Below are positions 43,494-52,215 of a stretch of DNA of 64,000 nucleotides, piece by piece. The DNA lies in the NCBI GenBank assembly GCA_900767835.1, contig CAAGAO010000016.1, positions 1 through 64,000 on the forward strand, read 5' to 3'. Under the pieces are notes generated by a model that saw only the letters and a program-made list of their open reading frames with translations, searched no databases and had not been told where the DNA came from. Position numbers and translations under genes: made by a program. Within the stretch, counting starts at the first letter, position 1; each line of letters starts with the position of its first letter. The stretch comes from Clostridia bacterium. Its GTDB lineage: Bacteria > Bacillota > Clostridia > Christensenellales > UBA1242.

Positions 43494-44645
43494 ATGTTTT
43501 ATACTATAGTTACTTTTGGATGTCAAATGAACGTCCATGAATCAGAAAAAATAGCTGGAATGTTAGAAAATATGGGATATAACCCAACAGAAGATAAAGA
43601 AAAAGCAGATATAATTGTTTTTAATACTTGTGCAATAAGAGAAGGTGCTGAAGATAGGGCTTTAGGAAACATTGGCAATTTAAAAAAAATGAAAAAAGCA
43701 AATCCAAATAAAATAATAGCGGTTGCTGGTTGTATGACTCAACAAAAACAAGTTGCTGAAAAGTTATTCAAAATATTTCCTTTTATTGATATAATTGTTG
43801 GAACTCACAATTTGTATGAATTGCCAAATTTAATTAATAAAAAGATTAATGAACATAAGAGAACATTAGAAAACATAGAGCAAACTTCAATTAACGAAAA
43901 TGTCCCAGTTACTCGTACAAGCGGTGAAAATGCTTGGGTTAATATTATGTATGGTTGCAATAATTTTTGCTCATATTGTATAGTACCATATGTTAGAGGT
44001 AGGGAAGTGAGTCGTAATAAAACAGACATTCTAAATGAGTGTAAGCAAATACTTTCTTGCGGTAAATACAAACAAATCACACTGCTTGGACAAAATGTAA
44101 ATTCTTATTGTAATCATGTAGATAATTCAAATTTTGCTGACCTATTAAAATCTATTTGTGAGTTAGATGGTGATTTTAAACTAACATTTATGACAAGTCA
44201 CCCCAAAGATATATCTGATGAAGTTATAGACATTCTTGCAAATGAACCAAAAATTTTAAAAGAACTACATCTGCCTGTACAAAGTGGCAGTACTAAAATT
44301 TTAAAAGCTATGAATAGAAAATACACTAGAGAGCATTATATTTCGATAGTGGATAAACTAAAGTCAAAAATTCCAAATATAAGATTAACAACAGATATTA
44401 TTGTCGGTTTCCCAGGTGAAACTGAAGAAGATTTTGAGGATACATGTTCTTTGGTAAAATATGTTAAATATGACGGTATATTTGCCTTTATGTATTCAAA
44501 AAGAAGCGGTACAATAGCTGAGAAAATGCCAGACCAAATACCTGACGAAGTTAAAAATTTTAGAGTAAATAAAATTCTACAACTAGAGAAAGAAATACAA
44601 AAAGAAAAAGGAATAAAAGATGACAACAAAAATACAAAGAAATGA
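43494..44645 (+). CDS. miaB: tRNA methylthiotransferase MiaB, lacking a TRAM domain
   Basis: Radical SAM enzyme that adds the methylthio group to i6A37 of tRNA, 383 residues. TFGCQMNVHESE at the start, NTCAIREGAEDRALG near 44 and AGCMTQQ near 78 supply the auxiliary cluster, and YGCNNFCSYCIVPYVRGRE near 152 the radical SAM cluster. The family normally has about 440 residues with a C-terminal TRAM RNA-binding domain; here the frame ends in a Lys/Asp/Asn-rich tail (KEKGIKDDNKNTKK) right where TRAM should begin, and the last 26 bases overlap mutS. The ATG at 43494 follows GGAG by 6 bases. Confidence 0.93.
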   Translation: MFYTIVTFGCQMNVHESEKIAGMLENMGYNPTEDKEKADIIVFNTCAIREGAEDRALGNIGNLKKMKKANPNKIIAVAGCMTQQKQVAEKLFKIFPFIDIIVGTHNLYELPNLINKKINEHKRTLENIEQTSINENVPVTRTSGENAWVNIMYGCNNFCSYCIVPYVRGREVSRNKTDILNECKQILSCGKYKQITLLGQNVNSYCNHVDNSNFADLLKSICELDGDFKLTFMTSHPKDISDEVIDILANEPKILKELHLPVQSGSTKILKAMNRKYTREHYISIVDKLKSKIPNIRLTTDIIVGFPGETEEDFEDTCSLVKYVKYDGIFAFMYSKRSGTIAEKMPDQIPDEVKNFRVNKILQLEKEIQKEKGIKDDNKNTKK

Positions 44646-47241
44646 AAATGAACCAACTGAAATGATGAGACGCTATTTGGCGACCAAAGAAAAATATAAA
44701 GATAGCGTATTGTTTTATCGACTTGGTGATTTTTATGAAATGTTTTTTGACGATGCGATTGAAATGTCAAGGGTGTTAGATTTGACCCTAACGGGCAAAG
44801 ATTGCGGACTAAAAGAAAGAGCACCTATGTGTGGCATACCTTATCACGCGGCGGAAAATTATATAAGTAAACTTATAAGTCTTGGCTATAAAGTTGCTAT
44901 TTGTGAACAACTAACAGAAGCACAAAAAGGTAAAAAAGATCTTGTAGAAAGAGATGTAGTTAGAGTGATTACTCCAGGAACTGTTATAGACGAAGGTGTT
45001 ATAGACGAAAAATATAATAACTATATTGTATCTATTTACCAGCGAAATTATCGCATAGGTGTTTCATTATGCGAATTGACAACTGGAGAGTTCGTAATTG
45101 CTGATTATGATGGCGAAGATTCGTTTAACAGTCTTAATGATTTTTTAATAAGATATATGCCAGCTGAGATAATATCAAATTGTAATTATGATATGGATAA
45201 ATTACTTGCTTGTGTAAAATTAAATGTAATGCCAAAATTTAATGCCTATAATGAAGATAAATACACTAAAAAATCTGTTGAAGATTATTTATGTAAATAT
45301 TTCGGGATAAACTATGCAAGTGACTATGATGTGAAAAATATGGAGTTTGGACAAATTGCTGGCGGTGCATTACTCGCGTATTTGGAAGAAACACAGAAAA
45401 GGTCTTTAGTGCATATTAATAAGATTTCAAGACAAAAATCAAATGATTATATGCAAATTGATTTAAATACGAGAAGAAACCTAGAAATTCTAGAAACATT
45501 AAAAGATAGGCGTAAAAAAGGAGCATTAATCTCTGTTATAGATAAAACTAAAACAACAATGGGTTCAAGATTAATGAAAAATTGGATTCAAGAACCTCTA
45601 TATAATGAAAAAGAAATAAATTCAAGACTAAATGCAGTAGAAGAGTTAGTTAAAAAACTAATAGCAAGAGACGAATTAAAAGATATACTAAATAAAGTTA
45701 CTGACATTGAAAGAATTTCAGGCAGAATAGCATATGGTAATTTTACCCCAAGAGATGCGGTTTCATTGTGTGGTTCATTATCTTTATTGCCAAATCTATC
45801 TTCAGTCTTAGGACAATATGAAAATTCAAAATTGAATAATTTTTATAATACTTTACCAAATTTCAATAGTGTTGTTAATTTATTGAAAAATGCTTTTGTT
45901 GAGCAACCTCCAGCGTTAATTAGTGCAGGTGGATTTATTAAAGATGGCTTTAATAAAGAACTTGATGACTACAGAAATGCAAAAACTAATGCTGAAAAGT
46001 GGATTTCAGAGTTAGAAACAAAAGAGAAAGAAGAAACAGGTTTACCATTGAAAATTGGGTTTAATCGAGTGTATGGATATTATATAGAAATCAACAAAAA
46101 TTTTGCACAAGAAGTGCCAATGCGTTATACGAGAAAACAAACAGTCGCGAACAATGACCGCTATATTACAGAGGAATTACGAGATTTACAAGAAAAAATT
46201 GAACATTCAGACGAAAACGCAATTAAACTTGAACAATCTATATTTAAAGCAATAAGAGAAGAATTATTAAATAATTGTGACAAAATTCAAATAGCAGGAA
46301 AAATTATTGCCGAACTTGATTGTTTATTGTCTTTCGCTGAAGTAGCAGTAAAAAACAATTATGTAAAACCAAAAGTATCATCAAAATTTAATCATATCTT
46401 AATAGAAGAAGGTAGGCACCCTGTTGTCGAAAGTTTAAATAAAAGCAATTCTTTTATACCGAATGATACCTTACTAGATGATAAAGAAAATAAAATAATG
46501 ATAATAACAGGTCCAAATATGGCAGGAAAAAGCACATATATGAGGCAAGTTGCTGTGATTACATTACTAGCCCATATTGGTTGTTTTGTGCCAGCAAAAA
46601 AGGCTGAAATATCTTTAACTGATAGAATATTTACAAGAGTTGGTGCAAGTGACGACTTAACTATAGGTCAATCTACATTTATGGTAGAAATGATGGAAGT
46701 AGCAAATATTCTAGACAATGCAACAAATAAGAGTTTAGTTATTTTAGATGAAATAGGCAGAGGAACTTCAACATATGACGGATTATCAATCGCTTGGTCT
46801 GTTGTTGAGGAAATTGCTAACAATATGCATTGCAAAACAATGTTTGCTACACATTACCATGAATTAACAGAACTTGAAAACTTTATGAATGGCATTAAGA
46901 ATTACCGAATTGCTATTAAAGAAATAAATGGTCAATTAGTATTTTTACGTAAAATTCAAAGAGGTGGTGCAAATAGAAGTTATGGTATAGAAGTTGCCGA
47001 ATTAGCAGGTGTAAAAAAATCAGTCATTGATAGAGCAAAAATAATATCAAACGAACTTGAGAAAAATGATTTGTCTTGTCATATTGTAAAAACTGTTTCA
47101 AATGAACCATTAATTGCCGAGAAGAAAGAAAAGTCATACACAAATGTTATTGCTATACTTAAAGATTTAGATATAAATAAAGTTACGCCTCTTGGGGCAT
47201 TTGAAACTTTATGCGATTTAGTTCAAAAAGTAAAAGAATAA
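44620..47241 (+). CDS. mutS: DNA mismatch repair protein MutS
   Basis: Mismatch recognition ATPase, 873 residues. The mismatch-binding loop FYRLGDFYEMFFDDA (about 32-46) has the Phe-x-Glu, Walker A is GPNMAGKSTYMRQ near 631, followed by the FTRVGASDDLTIGQSTFM segment near 685 and Walker B LVILDEIGRGTSTYDG near 707. The C-terminal part has the helix-turn-helix dimer contact. It starts inside the end of miaB with AAGGA upstream and is followed by mutL after 16 bases. Confidence 0.98.
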   Translation: MTTKIQRNENEPTEMMRRYLATKEKYKDSVLFYRLGDFYEMFFDDAIEMSRVLDLTLTGKDCGLKERAPMCGIPYHAAENYISKLISLGYKVAICEQLTEAQKGKKDLVERDVVRVITPGTVIDEGVIDEKYNNYIVSIYQRNYRIGVSLCELTTGEFVIADYDGEDSFNSLNDFLIRYMPAEIISNCNYDMDKLLACVKLNVMPKFNAYNEDKYTKKSVEDYLCKYFGINYASDYDVKNMEFGQIAGGALLAYLEETQKRSLVHINKISRQKSNDYMQIDLNTRRNLEILETLKDRRKKGALISVIDKTKTTMGSRLMKNWIQEPLYNEKEINSRLNAVEELVKKLIARDELKDILNKVTDIERISGRIAYGNFTPRDAVSLCGSLSLLPNLSSVLGQYENSKLNNFYNTLPNFNSVVNLLKNAFVEQPPALISAGGFIKDGFNKELDDYRNAKTNAEKWISELETKEKEETGLPLKIGFNRVYGYYIEINKNFAQEVPMRYTRKQTVANNDRYITEELRDLQEKIEHSDENAIKLEQSIFKAIREELLNNCDKIQIAGKIIAELDCLLSFAEVAVKNNYVKPKVSSKFNHILIEEGRHPVVESLNKSNSFIPNDTLLDDKENKIMIITGPNMAGKSTYMRQVAVITLLAHIGCFVPAKKAEISLTDRIFTRVGASDDLTIGQSTFMVEMMEVANILDNATNKSLVILDEIGRGTSTYDGLSIAWSVVEEIANNMHCKTMFATHYHELTELENFMNGIKNYRIAIKEINGQLVFLRKIQRGGANRSYGIEVAELAGVKKSVIDRAKIISNELEKNDLSCHIVKTVSNEPLIAEKKEKSYTNVIAILKDLDINKVTPLGAFETLCDLVQKVKE

Positions 47242-47257
47242 ATATTAGGAGGAAAAT

Positions 47258-49207
47258 ATGAGCATTAAACTACTCAGCAAAAATGTGATAAATCAAATAT
47301 CCGCTGGCGAAGTTGTAGAAAAACCTGCTTCTATAGTAAAAGAATTAGTAGAAAATAGTATTGATGCAGGAGCAACCAATATATCCATAGATATTATAAA
47401 TGGCGGAATAGAGTATATTTGCGTTACAGATAATGGTTGTGGAATAAAAGCAAACGAAGTAAAACTAGCATTTACGCCACATGCAACAAGCAAATTACAA
47501 GAAATTGATGACTTAAATTCTCTAACAACAATGGGTTTTAGAGGTGAAGCACTAGCAACAATATCTGCCGTAAGCAAAGTTACAATGATAACCAAAACTA
47601 AAGAACAAGAAACTGGTGTCTGTGTAAAATTAGAAGGGGGAGAAATTACTCAAGAAAATGAAATTGCAACCGTAGTTGGTACTAAAATTGAAGTTTATAA
47701 TGTATTTTATAACACACCTGCAAGACTCAAATTTTTGCGTAAACCTAAAACAGAAGAGAATGATATTACAAACTATATAGAAAAACTTATTCTCGCAAAC
47801 GACAATATTTGTTTTAAATATACTGTAAACGGTAAACTTATTTATAATACATCATCTTGTAGTGTTATTGATAATATATACACAATATATGGTAAAGAAC
47901 TAGCAGGTAATATGTTATCAGTTGACTTTGGAATTAATGGTTATAAAGTTGGCGGTTACATATCAAAACCAGAATATAGCAAAATGAATCGCTCTTACCA
48001 AAGTTTATTCGTCAATGGAAGATTTTGTAATAATGCTTTAGTTAGTACTGCTGTAGGAAATGCTTATGAAAATTTTACTATGAAAGGTAAATTTCCTGCT
48101 TATGTGTTGTATTTAACTTTACCACAAAACGAAGTAGATGTTAATGTTCACCCTAACAAACTTGAAGTGAAATTTTCTGATACACAAAAAATATTTAGAG
48201 TTTTCAATGATGCAGTATTTAAAGCATTGTCTGATTTTAATCATGTTAGAACTATCAATGATGTCGCTGATTATAAACAAAATATGACCCCAAATATTGA
48301 CAATTCAAAATTAAATGTAATAAAAGGTGATGAGGGAGTAAGTTTTACACAAAACAATGATTTAGTAAATAAATTAGATGATTATTCTCGCTATATCCAA
48401 TCAAATAAAAATAATAATTCGACTGGTTCTTTAGATTTTAGATTGACAAATAATATTTTGCCACAAATAGATATTAATGATGATTCAAACGATACCGAAA
48501 ATACATCATCTGAAAACACAGAATTTCAATCAAATGGAAAAAATAATGATATAACTAAAATTAATCATATTTTTGACTCCAACTTTAATATTAAACAACC
48601 TCAAGTTCAAGAAGATTTTAAAAATATTTTAAAATTAGATTATAAATTAATAGGTGTTGCTTTTGATACTTATTTAATTTTAGAATATAAAGATAATATG
48701 TACTTAATTGATCAACACGCTGCACACGAAAGACAAAAATATGACGAAATTGTAAAACAGTTAAATGATAATACATTAAAAATTCAAGATTTAATCATGC
48801 CATATATTTTAAAAGTTAGCCAAAATGAAGCAACATTTTTAAATGATAATTTAACTTTACTTAATTCATTTGGCATTGATATATGTGAGTTTGGATATAA
48901 TACATTTAAAATTACTAGTGTACCATTATTAATTGCAGATATTAACCTAGAAACATTTTTCAATGAAGTTTTTGAAAATTTGAACTCATTTGCAAAAACC
49001 CCACAGGAAACTATCAAGACAAGATTTATGCAAATGGCTTGTAAATCGGCAATTAAGGGCGGAGATAGGTTGAGTAAAAATGAGATAGATGCCTTACTAA
49101 GTAAATTAGAAAATGACACTGAAGTTTTATTATGTCCACACGGAAGACCAATTGTCGTAGAAATAACAAAAAAACAAATTGAGAAATGGTTTAAAAGGAT
49201 TGTGTAA
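47258..49207 (+). CDS. mutL: DNA mismatch repair endonuclease MutL
   Basis: A 649-residue GHKL ATPase and nicking endonuclease. N-terminal motifs: ELVENSIDAGATNI (about 28-41), TDNGCGI near 63, GFRGEALATISAVS near 93. A poorly conserved Asn-rich linker spans about 345-450. The C-terminal metal site reads DQHAAHERQKYD near 486, where the last Glu of the usual DQHA(X)2E(X)4E is an Asp; ACKSAIKGGD near 595 and CPHGRP near 628 complete the endonuclease. So mismatch repair here is of the MutH-less type. AGGAGG precedes the ATG. Confidence 0.96.
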   Translation: MSIKLLSKNVINQISAGEVVEKPASIVKELVENSIDAGATNISIDIINGGIEYICVTDNGCGIKANEVKLAFTPHATSKLQEIDDLNSLTTMGFRGEALATISAVSKVTMITKTKEQETGVCVKLEGGEITQENEIATVVGTKIEVYNVFYNTPARLKFLRKPKTEENDITNYIEKLILANDNICFKYTVNGKLIYNTSSCSVIDNIYTIYGKELAGNMLSVDFGINGYKVGGYISKPEYSKMNRSYQSLFVNGRFCNNALVSTAVGNAYENFTMKGKFPAYVLYLTLPQNEVDVNVHPNKLEVKFSDTQKIFRVFNDAVFKALSDFNHVRTINDVADYKQNMTPNIDNSKLNVIKGDEGVSFTQNNDLVNKLDDYSRYIQSNKNNNSTGSLDFRLTNNILPQIDINDDSNDTENTSSENTEFQSNGKNNDITKINHIFDSNFNIKQPQVQEDFKNILKLDYKLIGVAFDTYLILEYKDNMYLIDQHAAHERQKYDEIVKQLNDNTLKIQDLIMPYILKVSQNEATFLNDNLTLLNSFGIDICEFGYNTFKITSVPLLIADINLETFFNEVFENLNSFAKTPQETIKTRFMQMACKSAIKGGDRLSKNEIDALLSKLENDTEVLLCPHGRPIVVEITKKQIEKWFKRIV

Positions 49208-50095
49208 ATGAATGATGTTATTGTAATTTATGGACCTACCGCAGTTGGGAAATCAGCTATTGCAATCAAACTTGCAAAACTAATTAATGGTGAAATTATA
49301 TCCGCAGACTCAATGCAAATATATAAACATTTGAATATTGGTTCTGCTAAAGTAACTACACAAGAAATGCAAGGGATAAAGCATTATCTAATTGACATTA
49401 AATATCCAAACGAAAACTATTCTGTTAGTGATTTTTGTACAGATGCTACTAGATGTATAGAAGAAATTTTAGCAAAAGACAAAACTCCAATAATAGTTGG
49501 AGGAACTGGACTTTATATAAAAAGTTTAGTAAATGGGTATGATTTTGCAAATGTAAAAAAACAAGATGATTTTAGAAATTCATTAGTAAATTTGTCTAAT
49601 GAAGAAATATATAAAAACATATTATCGATAAACAATTCTATTCAAATTGACAAAAATAATAGACACAGATTAGTACGTGCTTTGGAAAAGTTAAAATATG
49701 GTAATGATATAGCAAAAACCAACACCCCCAAATATAATTTTAAACTTTTTGCTATTGTTGATGATAGACAAAAAATTTATGATAGAATAAATAATAGAGT
49801 TGACAAAATGGTTAATGAAGGGTTGTTAGAAGAAGCGAAATATTTGTTTTCATTAAACCTCCCGCAAGATAATTTAGCAATTAAAGCCATAGGTTATAAA
49901 GAACTTTTTCCTTATTTAAGGGGAGAGTGTAGTCTTGAAGAATGCTTAATTACATTAAAGCAAAAATCTCGAAACTATGCCAAAAGACAATTTACATTTT
50001 TAAACCAATTTGATAATATATGTATAATAACCTTTCAAGGTATTAATGAAACAGCAAAAATAATATATAAAATAATAGAGGATAAAAATGAATAA
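49208..50095 (+). CDS. miaA: tRNA dimethylallyltransferase MiaA
   Basis: Prenylates A37 of tRNA, making i6A, the substrate of MiaB; 295 residues. The P-loop GPTAVGKSAIAIKLA is at 8-22, SADSMQIYKHLNIGSAK near 36-52 has the catalytic Asp, GGTGLYIKSLVNG near 97 binds prenyl donor, and KQKSRNYAKRQFTFL near 258 is the RNA-binding helix. It begins at the base after the mutL stop and overlaps the next gene by 8 bases. Confidence 0.97.
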   Translation: MNDVIVIYGPTAVGKSAIAIKLAKLINGEIISADSMQIYKHLNIGSAKVTTQEMQGIKHYLIDIKYPNENYSVSDFCTDATRCIEEILAKDKTPIIVGGTGLYIKSLVNGYDFANVKKQDDFRNSLVNLSNEEIYKNILSINNSIQIDKNNRHRLVRALEKLKYGNDIAKTNTPKYNFKLFAIVDDRQKIYDRINNRVDKMVNEGLLEEAKYLFSLNLPQDNLAIKAIGYKELFPYLRGECSLEECLITLKQKSRNYAKRQFTFLNQFDNICIITFQGINETAKIIYKIIEDKNE

Positions 50096-51317
50096 TATAG
50101 ATTTTTTAAAAGAATGTGAAAAAGACTTACTTGATAGATTTGAAGAATTAGACGACATTGCTTATTTTAATCAAAAAAAAGTATTAAAGGCATTTCAAAA
50201 CAATAAGGTTGCTTTACGCAATTTTTATGGTTCAACTGGATATGGCTATGATGATGCTGGAAAAGAAGTATTAAACAAAATTTACGCACAGGTTTTTGAT
50301 GCTGAATCTGCAGTTGTATCACCACTAATAACATGTGGTACTCACGCACTAAATTTGGCACTTTGTGCAATTTTGCGTCCAAATGATGTATTATTATCAA
50401 TTACTGGTGACCCATATGATACCGTTGTAGATTGCATTAAGGGAGAAGTAGGAAAAGATATTGGTAGTTTAAAAGATTTTGGTGTTAAGTACGAGCAAAT
50501 TGAGCTTAAAAATAACACAATTGATGAAGAATTAGCCATTTCAAAAATTATTGAATTGAAACCAAAAATGGTATATATGCAACGTTCTCGTGGATATGGT
50601 TGGCGTAAACCAATATCAATCGACGATTTTGAAACTATCATAAATAAAATTAGAGCAGTTGACAAAAATTGCTACATTTTCGTAGATAATTGCTATGGCG
50701 AGTTTGTAGAAGAAAGAGAACCTAGCAGTGTTGGAGCAGATTTGGTAGTTGGTTCTTTATGTAAAAACCCAGGTGGAGGTATTGTCCCAACTGGTGCTTA
50801 TGTTGTTGGTACAAAAAGAGCAATAGATTTAGTTGAGAAAAGACTTACTGCACCTTCAATAGGTATTGAAGTTGGTAGTTATGAAATGGGGTATAGATTA
50901 TTCTTCCAAGGATTATTTATGGCTCCAAACCTTGTTAAAAATGCGCTTAAGGGTGCCTATTTAATTGGTAGAGTAATGGAAAAACTTGGTTATGAAGTTT
51001 TACCTTCGTCTGCAGAAAAAAGTTATGATATAATTAAATCAATTAAACTAAATAATGAAAAAGAATTGATAAAATTTGTACAATTAATACAAAGTGCAAG
51101 CCCTGTAGATTGTGATGCAGTACCTATGCCATGGGATATGCCAGGATATACTGATAAAGTAATTATGGCTGCAGGTACTTTTGTCCAAGGTGCATCAATT
51201 GAACTTTCATGTGATAGTCCAATAAGAGCCCCTTATGTTGCATACTTCCAAGGAGGTTTAACATACGAACATATAAAAATAGTAGCAGAAAAATTATACG
51301 AAGAATATAAAAAGTAA
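50088..51317 (+). CDS. YnbB-like PLP enzyme (methionine gamma-lyase/aluminium resistance family)
   Basis: A 409-residue PLP-dependent enzyme of the family called aluminium resistance or Met_gamma_lyase, related to cystathionine beta-lyase. Diagnostic parts: FYGSTGYGYDDAGKEVLNKIYA near 45, SPLITCGTHALNLAL near 80, QRSRGYGWRKPISIDD near 165, VDNCYGEFVEEREPSSVGAD near 200 and the Lys of SLCKNPGGGIVPTGAY near 222 as the PLP anchor. Substrate is not established. The position after miaA and before lexA is standard in Clostridia, where hfq often lies between; hfq is absent here. Confidence 0.88.
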   Translation: MNNIDFLKECEKDLLDRFEELDDIAYFNQKKVLKAFQNNKVALRNFYGSTGYGYDDAGKEVLNKIYAQVFDAESAVVSPLITCGTHALNLALCAILRPNDVLLSITGDPYDTVVDCIKGEVGKDIGSLKDFGVKYEQIELKNNTIDEELAISKIIELKPKMVYMQRSRGYGWRKPISIDDFETIINKIRAVDKNCYIFVDNCYGEFVEEREPSSVGADLVVGSLCKNPGGGIVPTGAYVVGTKRAIDLVEKRLTAPSIGIEVGSYEMGYRLFFQGLFMAPNLVKNALKGAYLIGRVMEKLGYEVLPSSAEKSYDIIKSIKLNNEKELIKFVQLIQSASPVDCDAVPMPWDMPGYTDKVIMAAGTFVQGASIELSCDSPIRAPYVAYFQGGLTYEHIKIVAEKLYEEYKK

Positions 51318-51392
51318 TATCAAAAAAATGCAAAGATGTAGAAGAATACTGAATTTCTCATTATTTAAAGTTTTTTTACAAAATATGGTTCC

Positions 51393-51476
51393 AAAAAAAG
51401 ACTATTAAAGTTGTGAAGCAAAACCCAAAATTTGGACAACTATAGGAGGTTCACTTCAAAAATATAGTCTTTTTTT
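51393..51476. terminator. Long inverted repeat between ynbB-like gene and lexA
   Basis: AAAAAAAGACTAT (51393-51405) and ATAGTCTTTTTTT (51464-51476) form a perfect 13-bp stem with U-runs in both orientations. The loop is 58 bases and can fold further (AGTTGT/ACAACT, or GTGAA/TTCAC). It is probably a shared terminator, with an unusually large structured loop. Confidence 0.6.
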
Positions 51477-51517
51477 GAATAATATGATAAAAATAAATTT
51501 TATTTATATGTAGAGGA

Positions 51518-52126
51518 TTAAAACCTTTTAATACAACCAACAACTTTACCTAGTATAACACAATTATTAGTAATTATAGGTTTATATAATTCATTTTGTG
51601 GTTGAAGTCTAATAATTTGACCTTCTTTATAGAAATTTTTAACTGTGGCATAACCATCAATATAGGCGACAACAATATCGCCATTTTCTGCATCTTCTTG
51701 TTTTTTTACGACAACATAATCACCATCATCTATACCAATGTTAATCATACTATCACCAGCAATTTTAAGCATAAACAATTCTTGATTTGTTCCAAAAATT
51801 GATTTACTCATAACAAACTCATCTTCAACATTTTCTACTGCTAAAATTGGTACACCTGCCGCCACACGCCCAATTAATGGTATAGTGGTTAGTTCTTGCT
51901 TTTGTTCGTTTTCAATTTGTTTGAAATTTATGCTTCTTGATTTATTATCGTGTTTTACTATTAAATTTTTTTCCACTAATCTGTCAACATATTTTTTTAC
52001 TGAATTTGTTGATTTTATATTAACACCTGCTGAAATTTCCCTATAGGAAGGTGGGAAGCCATTTTCTTCCGTATAATTTTTAATATATTCAAATATTTGA
52101 GCTTCTTTTATTTCTCCTTTTTTCAT
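51518..52126 (-). CDS. lexA: SOS repressor LexA
   Basis: A 202-residue self-cleaving repressor of DNA damage genes. The N-terminal winged helix includes NGFPPSYREISAGVNIKSTNSV (about 22-43). The cleavage site Ala90-Gly91 is in GRVAAGVPILA, the catalytic Ser126 in AGDSMINIGI and Lys163 in YATVKNF. I use the ATG at 52126 with AGAGGTGAT upstream; a longer frame to 52210 would run through the promoter. A palindrome over its own -35 suggests autoregulation. Confidence 0.96.
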   Translation of the reverse strand: MKKGEIKEAQIFEYIKNYTEENGFPPSYREISAGVNIKSTNSVKKYVDRLVEKNLIVKHDNKSRSINFKQIENEQKQELTTIPLIGRVAAGVPILAVENVEDEFVMSKSIFGTNQELFMLKIAGDSMINIGIDDGDYVVVKKQEDAENGDIVVAYIDGYATVKNFYKEGQIIRLQPQNELYKPIITNNCVILGKVVGCIKRF

Positions 52127-52151
52127 AACCATCACCTCTAATTTTATGTAT

Positions 52152-52180
52152 ATAGTATCATAAAAAAAGATAAAAGTCAA
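52152..52180 (-). promoter_or_regulatory. Promoter of lexA
   Basis: On the minus strand: TTGACT (52175-52180), 17 bases, extended -10 TGA TACTAT (-10 at 52152-52157). Confidence 0.7.
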
Positions 52181-52192
52181 ACATATGTTTAC
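52176..52192 (-). promoter_or_regulatory. Candidate LexA operator at lexA
   Basis: Minus-strand GTAAACATATGTTTGAC, with the perfect 12-base palindrome AAACATATGTTT (52179-52190), overlaps the -35. It resembles the Bacillus box (GAAC-N4-GTTC) with AAAC/GTTT in place of GAAC/GTTC. A related site lies at recA. Confidence 0.5.
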
Positions 52193-52215
52193 TTTTATCT
52201 TGAAAATCACATCGA

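Noticed and set aside
44336..44824. 162-codon open frame antisense across the miaB-mutS junction
   Set aside because: Both plus-strand genes are secure and the frame lacks a ribosome site.
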